A DNA stretch of 33,349 nt, taken from NCBI GenBank assembly GCA_017857425.1, contig JAFMDE010000006.1, positions 1-33,349 of the forward strand, read 5' to 3'. Under the pieces are notes generated by a model. The model was not told the DNA's origin. It searched no databases and was given only the letters and a program-made list of their open reading frames with translations. Both the position numbers and the translations under genes were made by a program. Within the stretch, counting starts at the first letter, position 1. Each line of letters opens with the position of its first letter. Below are positions 1 through 9,760 of this stretch, piece after piece. This stretch comes from Akkermansiaceae bacterium. Its GTDB lineage: Bacteria; Verrucomicrobiota; Verrucomicrobiia; Verrucomicrobiales; Akkermansiaceae.

Positions 1-110
1 CTAGGCTTTTCAATATCTAACTCATATTGCTGCGCCATCAATACCGATGAGATGCTCATCAGGGCCAGCAAGACGGACACAACCACTCTCTTACGTAATG
101 TTAAATTCAT
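1..110 (-). CDS. N-terminal fragment of a secreted/exported protein running off the window edge
   Basis: Minus strand from ATG (cat at 108-110) reads MNLTLRKRVVVSVLLALMSISSVLMAQQYELDIEKP, a typical signal peptide; open to the window edge. Confidence 0.6.
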   Translation of the reverse strand, partial: MNLTLRKRVVVSVLLALMSISSVLMAQQYELDIEKP

Positions 111-300
111 ATTAAATAATTCTTCAAAGATATTAGCTGGCCAAAGCACCACTTGACCAGCAGAAACGAGAAATATTATACTTTTTATCGTTATTTCGCC
201 TAGCTCTATGAAAGGCGTCATAGCGTAATGTCGATGTTTCTTCAGTTCCTGCACATCTCGCTTGTGCATTTCTCGTCAGTATGATTTGTAAAGCTGCAAC

Positions 301-1821
301 ATGGCAAAGCCACAAAAGACAGCGATTCAGCCCTCGCGCGCCGACGATTTCCCAGAATGGTATCAGCAGGTTGTCAAAGCTGCTGACATGGCTGAAAATT
401 CAGAAACCCGCGGTTGCATGGTCATCAAGCCCTGGGGCTATGGCATATGGGAACTTATCCAGCAGCAGCTCGATGTGCGTTTCAAGGAGACAGGACATCA
501 GAACGCTTATTTCCCCTTATTAATACCACTCTCTTATCTCGAAAAAGAGGCTGAACATGCCGAGGGCTTCGCTACGGAGTGCGCCGTTGTCACTCACCAT
601 CGGCTTGAGGCCATCAAAGATGATGAGGGCAAAACAAAAATGATTCCCGCTGGAAAGCTCACCGAGCCCTACGTCATCCGGCCTACCTCTGAAACAATCA
701 TCGGAGCTGCCTTCTCGCGTTGGATTGAATCCTATCGAGATCTGCCACTGCTCATCAATCAGTGGGCTAATGTGATGCGCTGGGAAATGCGTCCCCGCCT
801 CTTTCTGCGCACCGCCGAGTTCCTATGGCAAGAAGGCCACACCGCCCATGAGACCAAAGAGGAGGCCATCGAGGAAACACGCACCATCCACCAACTCTAT
901 GAAGAATTCCTTCGCGATCACCTTGCGATCCCAGTGATCGCTGGTGAAAAAACCGAAGCTGAACGTTTCCCGGGCGCAGATATGACGCTCACCGTAGAGG
1001 CGATGGTTCAGGACAAAAAAGCCATCCAGGCAGGCACCTCCCATTATTTGGGCACTAATTTTTCCAAGGCTCAAAACATCAGCTTCACGGGACGTGATGG
1101 CAACCAACAGCATGCCCACACAACCTCTTGGGGAGTCTCCACACGCCTCATCGGCACCATCATCATGGCTCACTCGGATGATGATGGCCTCGTGCTACCG
1201 CCTCGAGTAGCGCCATCACAAATTGTCATCGTGCCCGTCACACCCAAGGAGGACAGCCGAGATGCCATCATTGATGCCTGTCATGCCCTCGCAGAAATTC
1301 TACGCCGTGATTGTAGATACGCTGATCAGCCCCTGCGTGTTCACGTTGACGGTCGTGATTTGGGCGGTGGTGTTAAAAAGTGGGAATGGGTTAAAAAAGG
1401 TGCTCCGATCAGAATTGAGATAGGCCCACGCGATCTCGAATCAGGAAAAGTGTGCATGCAACGCCGCGACCAAGGGCCCATGGACAAAGACTTTTTACCC
1501 AAAGAGGACTTCATTCGCAACGCCTCGGATATCTTGCAAGATATCCACAATACACTACTTGCTCGCGCCACTGAGCTGCGTGACCAAAACATTACCGAAT
1601 GCGACAACATAGAAAACTTTGATCAACACTGGTCACAAGAATCACCGGGTTGGCTAATGACTCCGTGGAATGGCACGCGCGAGCAAGAGGAGGATCTCTC
1701 CAAGAAACACAAAATATCCATCCGCTGCCTACCACTCAAGCTCCAAGAAGGCGATCCTGCACCGTGTTTTCTTACTTCCGAACCTACCCGCCAGCGCGCT
1801 CTATGGGGGCGTAGCTACTAA
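301..1821 (+). CDS. proS: Prolyl-tRNA synthetase, archaeal/eukaryotic-like (type 3) form
   Basis: 506 aa ORF with class II aaRS motifs (YVIRPTSETIIGAAFSRWI, RWEMRPRLFLRTAEFLWQEGHTAH) and a C-terminal ...GRSY tail typical of type 3 ProRS. Confidence 0.93.
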   Translation: MAKPQKTAIQPSRADDFPEWYQQVVKAADMAENSETRGCMVIKPWGYGIWELIQQQLDVRFKETGHQNAYFPLLIPLSYLEKEAEHAEGFATECAVVTHHRLEAIKDDEGKTKMIPAGKLTEPYVIRPTSETIIGAAFSRWIESYRDLPLLINQWANVMRWEMRPRLFLRTAEFLWQEGHTAHETKEEAIEETRTIHQLYEEFLRDHLAIPVIAGEKTEAERFPGADMTLTVEAMVQDKKAIQAGTSHYLGTNFSKAQNISFTGRDGNQQHAHTTSWGVSTRLIGTIIMAHSDDDGLVLPPRVAPSQIVIVPVTPKEDSRDAIIDACHALAEILRRDCRYADQPLRVHVDGRDLGGGVKKWEWVKKGAPIRIEIGPRDLESGKVCMQRRDQGPMDKDFLPKEDFIRNASDILQDIHNTLLARATELRDQNITECDNIENFDQHWSQESPGWLMTPWNGTREQEEDLSKKHKISIRCLPLKLQEGDPAPCFLTSEPTRQRALWGRSY

Positions 1822-1870
1822 TTATTTTTAGCTTTGGAATTTTTCATTTAGTACATAGAATCTCGAACAA

Positions 1871-2701
1871 ATGGGTATCTTCAACAAACCAAAACTCAGA
1901 GGTGCGGGTAACAAACGTGAGAGCATGCCCGATGACCTGTGGACCAAGTGCACGGATTGCGGCGAACTGATTCACGCACTTGACCTCAAGCAAAACCTCA
2001 ACGTTTGCACGAAATGTGAACATCATTTTCTCATCGGTTCTCACGAACGCATCCAGCTTCTTGCCGACCCTGGAAGTTTTCAGGAAACCAACGCCGGTCT
2101 CTTTTCCAAAAACCCACTTGGGTTTAGCAAGTATGAGGACAAGATTGACATGCTGCGGGAGAAAACCAAACTCAACGATGCCGTTGTGACAGGATCCCTA
2201 ACCATTGAAGGCAAGCCTGCCATGATCGCCGTCATGGACTTCAAGTTTTTTGCTGGCTCAATGGGCTCAGTTGTAGGGGAAAAAATCACCCGCGCCATAG
2301 AGCAGGCCATTGATGAAAAAAAAGCAGTCATCATTGTTTCAGCATCATCAGGTGCCCGCATGCAGGAAGGCATGCTCTCGCTCATGCAGATGGCAAAAAC
2401 CTGTGCTGCCCTAGCTCGCTTGTCAGAAGCCGGTCTGCCCTATATCTCAGTAATGACTCATCCTACCACCGGAGGAGTCACAGCTTCCTTTGCCACCATC
2501 GGTGACATTAACCTTGCCGAGCCTAAATGCATGATCGGATTTGCTGGCCCGCGAGTCGTTAAAGAGACCACTCACCAAGACCTACCGCCAGGCTTTCAGA
2601 CTGCTGAGTTCATGCTCGAACACGGCCTGATTGATGCCATCGTGAAGCGCAGTAAATTGCGTGCCAGACTTGGTGCGCTGCTTGGATACATGCTGCCATA
2701 A
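1871..2701 (+). CDS. accD: Acetyl-CoA carboxylase carboxyltransferase subunit beta
   Basis: N-terminal CTDCGEL...CTKCEHHF zinc ribbon, then carboxyltransferase motifs (SASSGARMQEGMLSLMQMAKT, THPTTGGVTASFATIGDINLAEP, GFAGPRVV). Confidence 0.95.
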   Translation: MGIFNKPKLRGAGNKRESMPDDLWTKCTDCGELIHALDLKQNLNVCTKCEHHFLIGSHERIQLLADPGSFQETNAGLFSKNPLGFSKYEDKIDMLREKTKLNDAVVTGSLTIEGKPAMIAVMDFKFFAGSMGSVVGEKITRAIEQAIDEKKAVIIVSASSGARMQEGMLSLMQMAKTCAALARLSEAGLPYISVMTHPTTGGVTASFATIGDINLAEPKCMIGFAGPRVVKETTHQDLPPGFQTAEFMLEHGLIDAIVKRSKLRARLGALLGYMLP

Positions 2702-2738
2702 CGTAGCTCGTATCGCGTATTTAGTCCACAAACACTGG

Positions 2739-3989
2739 ATGCCCAACCATCCCGTGCAGATGACCTACAAAGAAGCGATCGACTGGCTTTACGGGACTCA
2801 GCAGTTTGGTATCAAACTTGGACTCGAGCAGCCCCGCAGATTACTTCGCGAGCTTCGTGCCTACCCCGCGACTGGAGTGAAGGTCATCCATGTCGCGGGA
2901 ACAAATGGCAAAGGTTCGACCTGTGCAATGATTGACGCCATCGCTCGCTCATGCGGTTTGTGCAGTGGACTTTTCACCTCACCTCACTTGATTAATTTCC
3001 GTGAACGCATCCGTGTCAATGGAGCTGAAATCAGTGAAGAAAAAACAGCTCAATACCTGACTGAGATCAGAGAACTCGTGGCTAGCTGGGAGCACCATCC
3101 TACATTTTTTGAGCTTACCCTTGCCCTTGGCATGATGCATTTTAAGCAGCAAGGTTGCGAGGTCATCGCCTTAGAAACAGGAATGGGAGGACGGCTTGAT
3201 GCGACTACGGCAGTGCCTGCCGATGTAGCAGTGATCACCCCAGTGGCGATGGACCACTCTCAATGGCTTGGCGAGACATTAGCCAAAATTGCAACAGAGA
3301 AAGCAGGCATCATGATTGCTGGCCAAGCTGTCTTAAGCAGCGCCCAAACTCCTGAAGCCAGAGATGTTCTTAAGAAACACGCTAATGACATCGGCTCTCC
3401 CATTCGTTTTATCACTGATCCATACACCGAATCAGAGATTAGTTTGAAGGGCCCCCATCAACTTTACAATGCCTCACTCGCCATTGCTGCCGCTGAGCAT
3501 GCACAGCTTCCAGTGAACACCAAAATCATCAGTGATGCACTGGCAAGCGTCAACTGGCCGGGACGCTTTGAGCGATGCTCGGCACCTGACTTGCCATCTG
3601 AAATCATCCTTGATGCTGCGCACAACGCACAAGCTGCTGAAGCTCTAACAAAAACATGGCAGGAGCAATACCCCCATTGCAAGGCAACCATGATCTTTGG
3701 AGCCGTGGAGGGTAAAAATACAGAGCTGGTGATCTCTATTCTATCTCGTATCGCTGCTCATATTCACCTTACCCCCATCGACTCACCTCGCTCGCTGAGC
3801 TCTGATGAGCTTGCCCGCTCGATCCATGCAGATACCCCGCACACAATCCACGCCAATATCGTTGATGCCATTGACAGTGCATGCCATCAGGCCTCAAACT
3901 CACCTGTTCTCATCTGCGGCTCGATTTTTCTCATCGGCCACGTCAAGGCGATGTTATCCCAAGAAAGCGCTCGCCCAAGCAGCCAGTAA
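2739..3989 (+). CDS. folC: Bifunctional folylpolyglutamate synthase/dihydrofolate synthase
   Basis: VIHVAGTNGKGSTCAMI P-loop, LFTSPHLINFRERI, ETGMGGRLDATT. The ORF track starts at 2661 inside accD; in-frame ATGs at 2739 or 2760 are more plausible starts. Confidence 0.93.
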   Translation: MPNHPVQMTYKEAIDWLYGTQQFGIKLGLEQPRRLLRELRAYPATGVKVIHVAGTNGKGSTCAMIDAIARSCGLCSGLFTSPHLINFRERIRVNGAEISEEKTAQYLTEIRELVASWEHHPTFFELTLALGMMHFKQQGCEVIALETGMGGRLDATTAVPADVAVITPVAMDHSQWLGETLAKIATEKAGIMIAGQAVLSSAQTPEARDVLKKHANDIGSPIRFITDPYTESEISLKGPHQLYNASLAIAAAEHAQLPVNTKIISDALASVNWPGRFERCSAPDLPSEIILDAAHNAQAAEALTKTWQEQYPHCKATMIFGAVEGKNTELVISILSRIAAHIHLTPIDSPRSLSSDELARSIHADTPHTIHANIVDAIDSACHQASNSPVLICGSIFLIGHVKAMLSQESARPSSQ

Positions 3990-4024
3990 CTAGTAGCTAG
4001 TGGCCAGTCGCCAGTGGCTAACGC
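3983..4024. repeat. Degenerate heptamer tandem repeat (CYAGTRG-like), about 5-6 units
   Basis: Direct reading in 7-nt steps: CCAGTAA CTAGTAG CTAGTGG CCAGTCG CCAGTGG CTAACGC; the first unit contains the folC stop. Confidence 0.7.
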
Positions 4025-4075
4025 AGCATTTCGCCTCTCTTCCCCGCACCAACAAGCAATTATACTCTACCCACA

Positions 4076-5428
4076 ATGTTTTTTCAATCACTCCTCCGCC
4101 GAAACGAGATTGGCGCCAATTCTTACCTCGTTGAGCTCGACGGCCATCGCATCGTACTTGATTCCGGCATGCACCCTAAGGAGGAAGGAATCGAATCCCT
4201 CCCTGCTCATCACGAGCTTGAATCTAGCAGCGTTGACTCCATTTTTGTCTCCCACTCCCACTTGGATCATTCCGGATCGCTCCCTGTGCTAATGAATGGC
4301 CAGCCAGATGCCGAGGTTTACATGACTCCTGCCACCTCCAAGCTTGTGGATGCCCTGCTGCACAATTCAGTCAATGTCATGGAGAGCAAACGCGTTGAAT
4401 TGGGAATTACGGATTACCCTTTCTACACGCATCGCGAGCTCGACCGGCTAGAAAAGCGCTGGCGCACCTTCAAATATGATCGCCCATTCCAGCTTAATGA
4501 AAATGTCCGCGCTAGCTTTCATGACGCAGGGCATATCCTTGGCTCTGCGGGCGTCATGTTAGAAACTATGGACAAACGCATTTTCTACACGGGTGATGTA
4601 CAGTTCGAAGATCAAACCCTCATTCCAGGTGCTAAACTTCCTGAGGAGGATATTGATATCCTTATCATCGAGACAACCCGTGGTGCCTCTCCTCGTGACG
4701 AGTCCTACAACCGCCAACAGGAGGAAAATAACTTTGCTGAGTCCATTAACCGCTGCCTGCGTGATGGTGGATCTGTCCTCGTCCCTGTATTTGCCATGGG
4801 TAAAACTCAGGAAGTTCTGAGCATGATTAACCGCTTCAAAACTGAGGGCATGATTCCCGATGCGCCCGTCTACATCGGCGGTCTCAGCACGAAAATGTCA
4901 CTCATCTTCGATGAGTTTGCAGACTCAACCCCGCGCAATCAACCCGGCTTTCGAGTCCTCAAGGACATGGAAGTCAAGACAGGTGGTCGCCGCCGTAAGC
5001 GCGCCCCTATCGTCTACCAGCCTGGAGCTATCTACGCCCTTTCCAGCGGTATGATGACTGAAAAGACAGTATCGAATAGTTTTGCACGCGGCTTTCTGGA
5101 TAACCCTAAAAACGCACTGCTCTTTGTCGGTTATGCAGACCCCGACTCCCCAGCAGGTCATATCCGCGCGGGCAAGCAAGGAGACCTCATCAACCTTGAT
5201 CCTGAACAGCCTCCCGTCCAGTTTAACTGCCCGATGAAGGTCTTCGATTTCTCAGGACACGCCACAAGAGACGACTTACTCGACTATATTTTGCGGGTAA
5301 AACCGAGCAAAACCATTCTCGTTCATGGCGATATTCAGGCAACCGAATGGTTCGCGGATCAGCTTCGCGAGAAACTCCCAACTACTGAGACGATCATTCC
5401 GAAGCCCGGAGCCAAATACTATTTCTAA
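4076..5428 (+). CDS. MBL-fold metallo-hydrolase with beta-CASP domain (RNA exonuclease/CPSF-like family)
   Basis: SHSHLDHSG metal-binding motif, SFHDAGHILGSAG, FDFSGHATRDDLL and ILVHGD motifs of beta-CASP nucleases. Confidence 0.88.
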   Translation: MFFQSLLRRNEIGANSYLVELDGHRIVLDSGMHPKEEGIESLPAHHELESSSVDSIFVSHSHLDHSGSLPVLMNGQPDAEVYMTPATSKLVDALLHNSVNVMESKRVELGITDYPFYTHRELDRLEKRWRTFKYDRPFQLNENVRASFHDAGHILGSAGVMLETMDKRIFYTGDVQFEDQTLIPGAKLPEEDIDILIIETTRGASPRDESYNRQQEENNFAESINRCLRDGGSVLVPVFAMGKTQEVLSMINRFKTEGMIPDAPVYIGGLSTKMSLIFDEFADSTPRNQPGFRVLKDMEVKTGGRRRKRAPIVYQPGAIYALSSGMMTEKTVSNSFARGFLDNPKNALLFVGYADPDSPAGHIRAGKQGDLINLDPEQPPVQFNCPMKVFDFSGHATRDDLLDYILRVKPSKTILVHGDIQATEWFADQLREKLPTTETIIPKPGAKYYF

Positions 5429-5523
5429 TTCACCGGAAAATTCTCTGAACACTATAAAAGCAGGTGCAAAGCTCAGCTCGGGCATGCTGGACATAGTGTG
5501 ATCATCTTGTTAAAAGATATCCT

Positions 5524-6111
5524 ATGAATGGCACATCAACCATGCTCAGCAAGCGGTTCCTACACCTCATTGCATTCGCTTTGTTATTATCTTGGGTGCC
5601 CTTCACTGCGGCAGCTGACACACGCTGTGCCACGGTAAATACTGATAAAATTCTCAAGAACTACAAGAAGGCGAACGATCAAAGAAAAGACCTTCTTGCC
5701 AAACGAGATCAACATGATCAGAGGCTTGCGACCCTCGTTGCACGTCGCACCAAGGTCAGCAAAGCGATGGCGAGCTTGCGCGATGAGATCCTCAAGCAAG
5801 CCGAAACCACAGAAGCCAGAGAAATCTACCGTGGCCGGGCTGACAAACTAGTCAATCAGTATCAATCCCTGGAACGAGCAATCAACGAAATAGAAAATCT
5901 ACACCTGAAGCAGGCGAAGATAGATCTATCTATTTTCATACAAACGTCACTGGGCGAAATCCATGCAATGATTCATCAGTATGCACGCGATCACCAGTAT
6001 GATTGGATCATCGATACATCTGGACGATCCAGCAGCACCATATCCCCCCTCATCTACGCAAGAGATGCTGAGGATATCACCGATAAAATATTACAACACA
6101 TCAACCAATAA
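5524..6111 (+). CDS. OmpH/Skp-family periplasmic chaperone-like protein
   Basis: Signal peptide (HLIAFALLLSWVPFTAAA), then a coiled-coil region with the OmpH-like pattern (CATVNTDKIL...YDWIIDTSGRSSSTISPLIYARDAEDITDKIL). The start may be the internal ATG at 5542. Confidence 0.75.
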   Translation: MNGTSTMLSKRFLHLIAFALLLSWVPFTAAADTRCATVNTDKILKNYKKANDQRKDLLAKRDQHDQRLATLVARRTKVSKAMASLRDEILKQAETTEAREIYRGRADKLVNQYQSLERAINEIENLHLKQAKIDLSIFIQTSLGEIHAMIHQYARDHQYDWIIDTSGRSSSTISPLIYARDAEDITDKILQHINQ

Positions 6112-6164
6112 GCCTCTTCGATTGAGGCTATTAAGTTGAAGTGAAAATACTAATTTTACTCAGT

Positions 6165-7451
6165 CTAGCTTAGAGTAGCTAGAGCCTGGTCGAGGTCAGC
6201 GATGATATCATCACTGTGTTCAATACCAACGCTGAGACGTATCAGGCCTGGGGTGATACCACCGGCAAGCTGTTGTTCAGCATTCAACTGACTATGTGTG
6301 GTCGTTGCTGGGTGAATCGCTAGGCTTTTTGCATCCCCTACATTGGCAAGGTGCAGAAACAGCTTTAGTGACTCGATCAACTTCTGGCCAGCATCGCTAC
6401 CATCTTTAAGTTCGAAGACAACCATGCCGCCGCCTTTACCCTTGAGGTATTTTTGGCAACGATCGTATTCAGGGTCATCTGCTAATCCAGGGAAACGCAC
6501 CCACTCCACAGCATCGTGCCCTTTTAGATACTCGGCTACTTTGAGCGCATTCTCTGAGTGCTTCTCCATCCTGAGCGGCAAGGTTTCAATACCCTGCAAG
6601 AATTGCCATGAGTTATCAGGGCTGATACAGGCACCGAGGTTACGCAAGGGCACTGTGCGCAAACGAAGGATGTAGGCTAATGGCGCCAATGGATCGGGCA
6701 GATCATGCCCCCAACGCAACCCGTGGTATGAGTTATCAGGCTCATCAAAAAGCGGATGCTTGCCACCCGCCCAGTTAAATTTTCCCGAATCCACCACAAT
6801 ACCTCCAAGTCCGATACCATGGCCGCCAAACCATTTGGTCAGTGAGTGAATGACAATATCGGCACCGTGGTCGAGTGGCTTGGTCAGATACGGGGTGGAG
6901 AAGGTAGCATCCACGATCAAAGGCAAGCCATGAGCGTGTGCAATCTTGGCAATCGCTTCGAGGTCGGCTACTTCGAGTGCTGGGTTGGATACCGTTTCAC
7001 AAAATAGGGCACGGGTGTTCTCATTAATTGCCTCTTCAAAATGAGCAGGGTCAGTGGAGTCCACAAGGCTGACATCAATGCCCATCTTCGGAAGGATATC
7101 GTTAAACATGGTGTAGCTACCACCATACAGATTGCGGGCAGAAACAATATTATCACCGGATTGAGCGAGGTTGATGATGCTGTTAAATATGGCCGCTGTT
7201 CCCGAAGCAAATCCCAAGCCTGCCATTTCATGGGCTCCTTCCAGCAGGCATACTCGCTTCTCCAACACGTCGGTTGTTGGGTTCATCAGGCGCGTGTAGA
7301 TATTACCGAGCTCTTTAAGAGCAAATAAATTTGCCGCATGCTCGGTGGAGTTGAAAACAAAAGAACTGGTGCGGTACAATGGCACCGCGCAAGCATTGGT
7401 GGTGGGATCTGGTTGTTGGCCTCCGTGGAGGCAAATCGTTTCTAGTTTCAT
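6165..7451 (-). CDS. metY: O-acetylhomoserine aminocarboxypropyltransferase/sulfhydrylase (PLP-dependent Cys/Met metabolism family)
   Basis: ETICLHGGQQPDPTTNACAVPLYRTSSFVF, YTRLMNPTTDVLEKRV, PLP-lysine region VIHSLTKWFGGHGIGLGG. Confidence 0.92.
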   Translation of the reverse strand: MKLETICLHGGQQPDPTTNACAVPLYRTSSFVFNSTEHAANLFALKELGNIYTRLMNPTTDVLEKRVCLLEGAHEMAGLGFASGTAAIFNSIINLAQSGDNIVSARNLYGGSYTMFNDILPKMGIDVSLVDSTDPAHFEEAINENTRALFCETVSNPALEVADLEAIAKIAHAHGLPLIVDATFSTPYLTKPLDHGADIVIHSLTKWFGGHGIGLGGIVVDSGKFNWAGGKHPLFDEPDNSYHGLRWGHDLPDPLAPLAYILRLRTVPLRNLGACISPDNSWQFLQGIETLPLRMEKHSENALKVAEYLKGHDAVEWVRFPGLADDPEYDRCQKYLKGKGGGMVVFELKDGSDAGQKLIESLKLFLHLANVGDAKSLAIHPATTTHSQLNAEQQLAGGITPGLIRLSVGIEHSDDIIADLDQALATLS

Positions 7452-7475
7452 ATTGGTTATCGTTATGGATCTTGG

Positions 7476-7507
7476 TTTAGCTCTTAGTTTAGCTCTTAGT
7501 TTAGCTC
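7476..7507. repeat. 12-bp tandem repeat TTTAGCTCTTAG, about 2.7 copies, in the metY leader
   Basis: Direct reading: TTTAGCTCTTAG TTTAGCTCTTAG TTTAGCTC. Confidence 0.85.
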
Positions 7508-7571
7508 ATCGCTGCAAATCGTTGAAAAGTAAATTTTTCTAGGCTAGATCTATGAGAAGGAAATGCAGTTG

Positions 7572-7591
7572 AAATGCTCATAAATGCTCAT
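7572..7591. repeat. 10-bp perfect tandem repeat AAATGCTCAT x2 in the metY/lysC divergent spacer
   Basis: Direct reading: AAATGCTCATAAATGCTCAT. Confidence 0.85.
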
Positions 7592-7697
7592 GCTTACCGC
7601 TCGAAATAGCAGGAACACCGGATATCAAAAGTAAAAAGAGCCTATCCAATCCTTAGTCTTGCCATCATAAAAAGAAATCTCTTGGCATTCCCCAGAC

Positions 7698-7725
7698 TTG
7701 ACGTAAAGCCTCGGCTGATTATGCT
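7698..7725 (+). promoter_or_regulatory. Candidate sigma70-type promoter for lysC
   Basis: TTGACG, 16-nt spacer, TATGCT; 37 bp upstream of the lysC start. Confidence 0.4.
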
Positions 7726-7761
7726 GCGCCCCCCTCCGAATCAAGAAACGGACTGGCAAGC

Positions 7762-8991
7762 ATGGCACTCATTGTTCAAAAATATGGCGGATCATCCGTT
7801 GGGACCCTAGATCGCATCCGCAATGTAGCGGCAAGGATCAAGCGTGTCCTGGATGAGGGCAACCAAGTCGTCGCGGTGGTTTCGGCTATGGGGGGTGTCA
7901 CCGATAGACTCCTTAGCATGGCTAATGAGCTCAACGCCAACGCTCCAGAACGTGAGCTTGATGTGCTCTTATCTAGCGGAGAACAACAATCCATCGCCCT
8001 CGTTGCCATGGCTCTTCAAAGCTTGGGAGTCGATGCCGTTTCTGCCACAGGCGGCCAAGCTGGCATCCAAACGGTTGGCAGTCACACCCGCGGTAGAATT
8101 GATGAAATCGAGCCTTCACTAATCAAAGGTTATCTTGCCGAGGGAAAAGTAGTGATTGTTGCTGGTTTTCAGGGTGTGACCAAAGAGGGCCTGATTCATA
8201 CACTCGGGCGCGGCGGATCTGATCTCAGTGCCATCGCCGTTGCGGCATCACTGGATGCTGATGTCTGTCAAATCCTAACCGATGTTGATGGTGTTTATAC
8301 TTGTGACCCACGCATCGTGCTAAATGCACGCAAGCTCCCCGAAATATCATACGACGAAATGCTGGAAATGGCCTCATCTGGAACAAAGGTGATGCAGTCC
8401 CGCTCTGTCGAATTCGCCAAAAAATATGGTGTTGTATTTGAAGTCTGTTCAAGCCTCAACGACAACCCAGGAACCCTAGTTACCGAAGAACACCCAGCCA
8501 TGGAAGCAGTAGTCATTCGAGGAGTCTCTATCGAGCGCTCCCAAGCCCGCGTCACCATCACAGATATACCAGACACTCCTGGACAATCGGGGAAAATCCT
8601 TGGTTGTTTAGCCGATGCTGAGATCAATGTTGATATGATTGTCTCGAACATCTCCAGCGATGGCATGGCGCGCCACTCATTTACGATGCACACCAACGAC
8701 CTAGGTCGCGCCCAAGCCGCACTTAAGCCTGTTCTTAGTGAGCTCTCCAGCGATGCTAAAATTGAATCCGAAGCCGCCCTCGCCAAGCTCAGCACAGTAG
8801 GCATAGGCATGCGCTCTCACGCGGGTGTTGCAGCCAAGATGTTCCAGGCACTAGGTAAAGCTGGCATTAACATTGGCATGATTACCACTTCGGAAATCAA
8901 GATATCGGTGACTGTCAGTGAAAGCCAAATCGAGGACGCCGCCCGCGTTGTTCATGAAGCTTTTGAACTCGACAAAAAACCATTAGCCTAA
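7762..8991 (+). CDS. lysC: Aspartate kinase
   Basis: MALIVQKYGGSSVGTLDRI start, FQGVTKEGLIHTLGRGGSDLSAIA, TDVDGVYTCDPRIV, C-terminal tandem ACT domains. Confidence 0.96.
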   Translation: MALIVQKYGGSSVGTLDRIRNVAARIKRVLDEGNQVVAVVSAMGGVTDRLLSMANELNANAPERELDVLLSSGEQQSIALVAMALQSLGVDAVSATGGQAGIQTVGSHTRGRIDEIEPSLIKGYLAEGKVVIVAGFQGVTKEGLIHTLGRGGSDLSAIAVAASLDADVCQILTDVDGVYTCDPRIVLNARKLPEISYDEMLEMASSGTKVMQSRSVEFAKKYGVVFEVCSSLNDNPGTLVTEEHPAMEAVVIRGVSIERSQARVTITDIPDTPGQSGKILGCLADAEINVDMIVSNISSDGMARHSFTMHTNDLGRAQAALKPVLSELSSDAKIESEAALAKLSTVGIGMRSHAGVAAKMFQALGKAGINIGMITTSEIKISVTVSESQIEDAARVVHEAFELDKKPLA

Positions 8992-9038
8992 GCTCGCACA
9001 AACGCCTCTTTTATGAGCCGATGCACCCATAAGGCTAC

Positions 9039-9704
9039 GTGAACGCCAGCTCCTATATTCAGCCACAGACTACTGAAAAAAAAGTCTTATCTGGCACCTA
9101 CGGACCCTTCAGGAACAATGATCCACTCAAGGCAATCATCTTCATGGGGCTTATTGTTGCGGTCATGCTGACTCTTTTTTCTCTGCTAGCACGCCAAGTT
9201 ATCCCAGCAACCATTTTAGCTGAACCCGATCACCATATCTCCATCACGCTTCGTGTGATTTATATGGCTGGAATTACCATCCATATTCTCTGCGTGCCAT
9301 TTTACTGCCTGTGGGTCAACCGTAGCTGCAAGAACGCATGGTTACTCAACCCCCCCAAAATGAAAGCGACTCCAGCATGGGCAGTTGCTTATTACTTCAT
9401 CCCCATCGTTTCGCTCTGGAAACCCTACAGCAGCATGTTGGAAATACGTAACGCAAGCTTTGGCATGCGCGCTAATCTGACGCGCCTACTACCCCTGTGG
9501 TGGTTCTCATGGCTAGCATTCATTATACTCACGGCAGGCCAACTGACCGGCCACCTATCCATCAACGTCGAAATCATCGCTATCCTCGACAAACTTGGCA
9601 GCGTTGCCGACATCGCAAGTATCACTCTCAATTATCTTTCTATCACCGTGGTAGTATCCATTACCAACGCACAAAACAAAAGAGCGTCAGAGCTGCGCAC
9701 ATAA
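9039..9704 (+). CDS. Integral membrane protein, DUF4328-like
   Basis: 221 aa, GTG start; several hydrophobic segments; motif PAWAVAYYFIPIVSLWKPYSSMLEI resembles the DUF4328 signature. Confidence 0.65.
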   Translation: MNASSYIQPQTTEKKVLSGTYGPFRNNDPLKAIIFMGLIVAVMLTLFSLLARQVIPATILAEPDHHISITLRVIYMAGITIHILCVPFYCLWVNRSCKNAWLLNPPKMKATPAWAVAYYFIPIVSLWKPYSSMLEIRNASFGMRANLTRLLPLWWFSWLAFIILTAGQLTGHLSINVEIIAILDKLGSVADIASITLNYLSITVVVSITNAQNKRASELRT

Positions 9705-9760
9705 TCATTTTTTTCAAAGCAACGTCTTTACAAGGCGTGCTTAACTGCCAACTTTAGAGC

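Noticed and set aside
6111-6132. Terminator after the OmpH-like gene (AGCCTC-TTCGATT-GAGGCT)
   Set aside because: Only a 6-bp stem overlapping the stop codon and followed by ATTAAG with no real U-tract; too weak to call.
7452-7761. SAM riboswitch upstream of metY
   Set aside because: I looked for SAM-I-like and SAM-II-like conserved cores on the minus strand and found none. A covariance-model search would be decisive.
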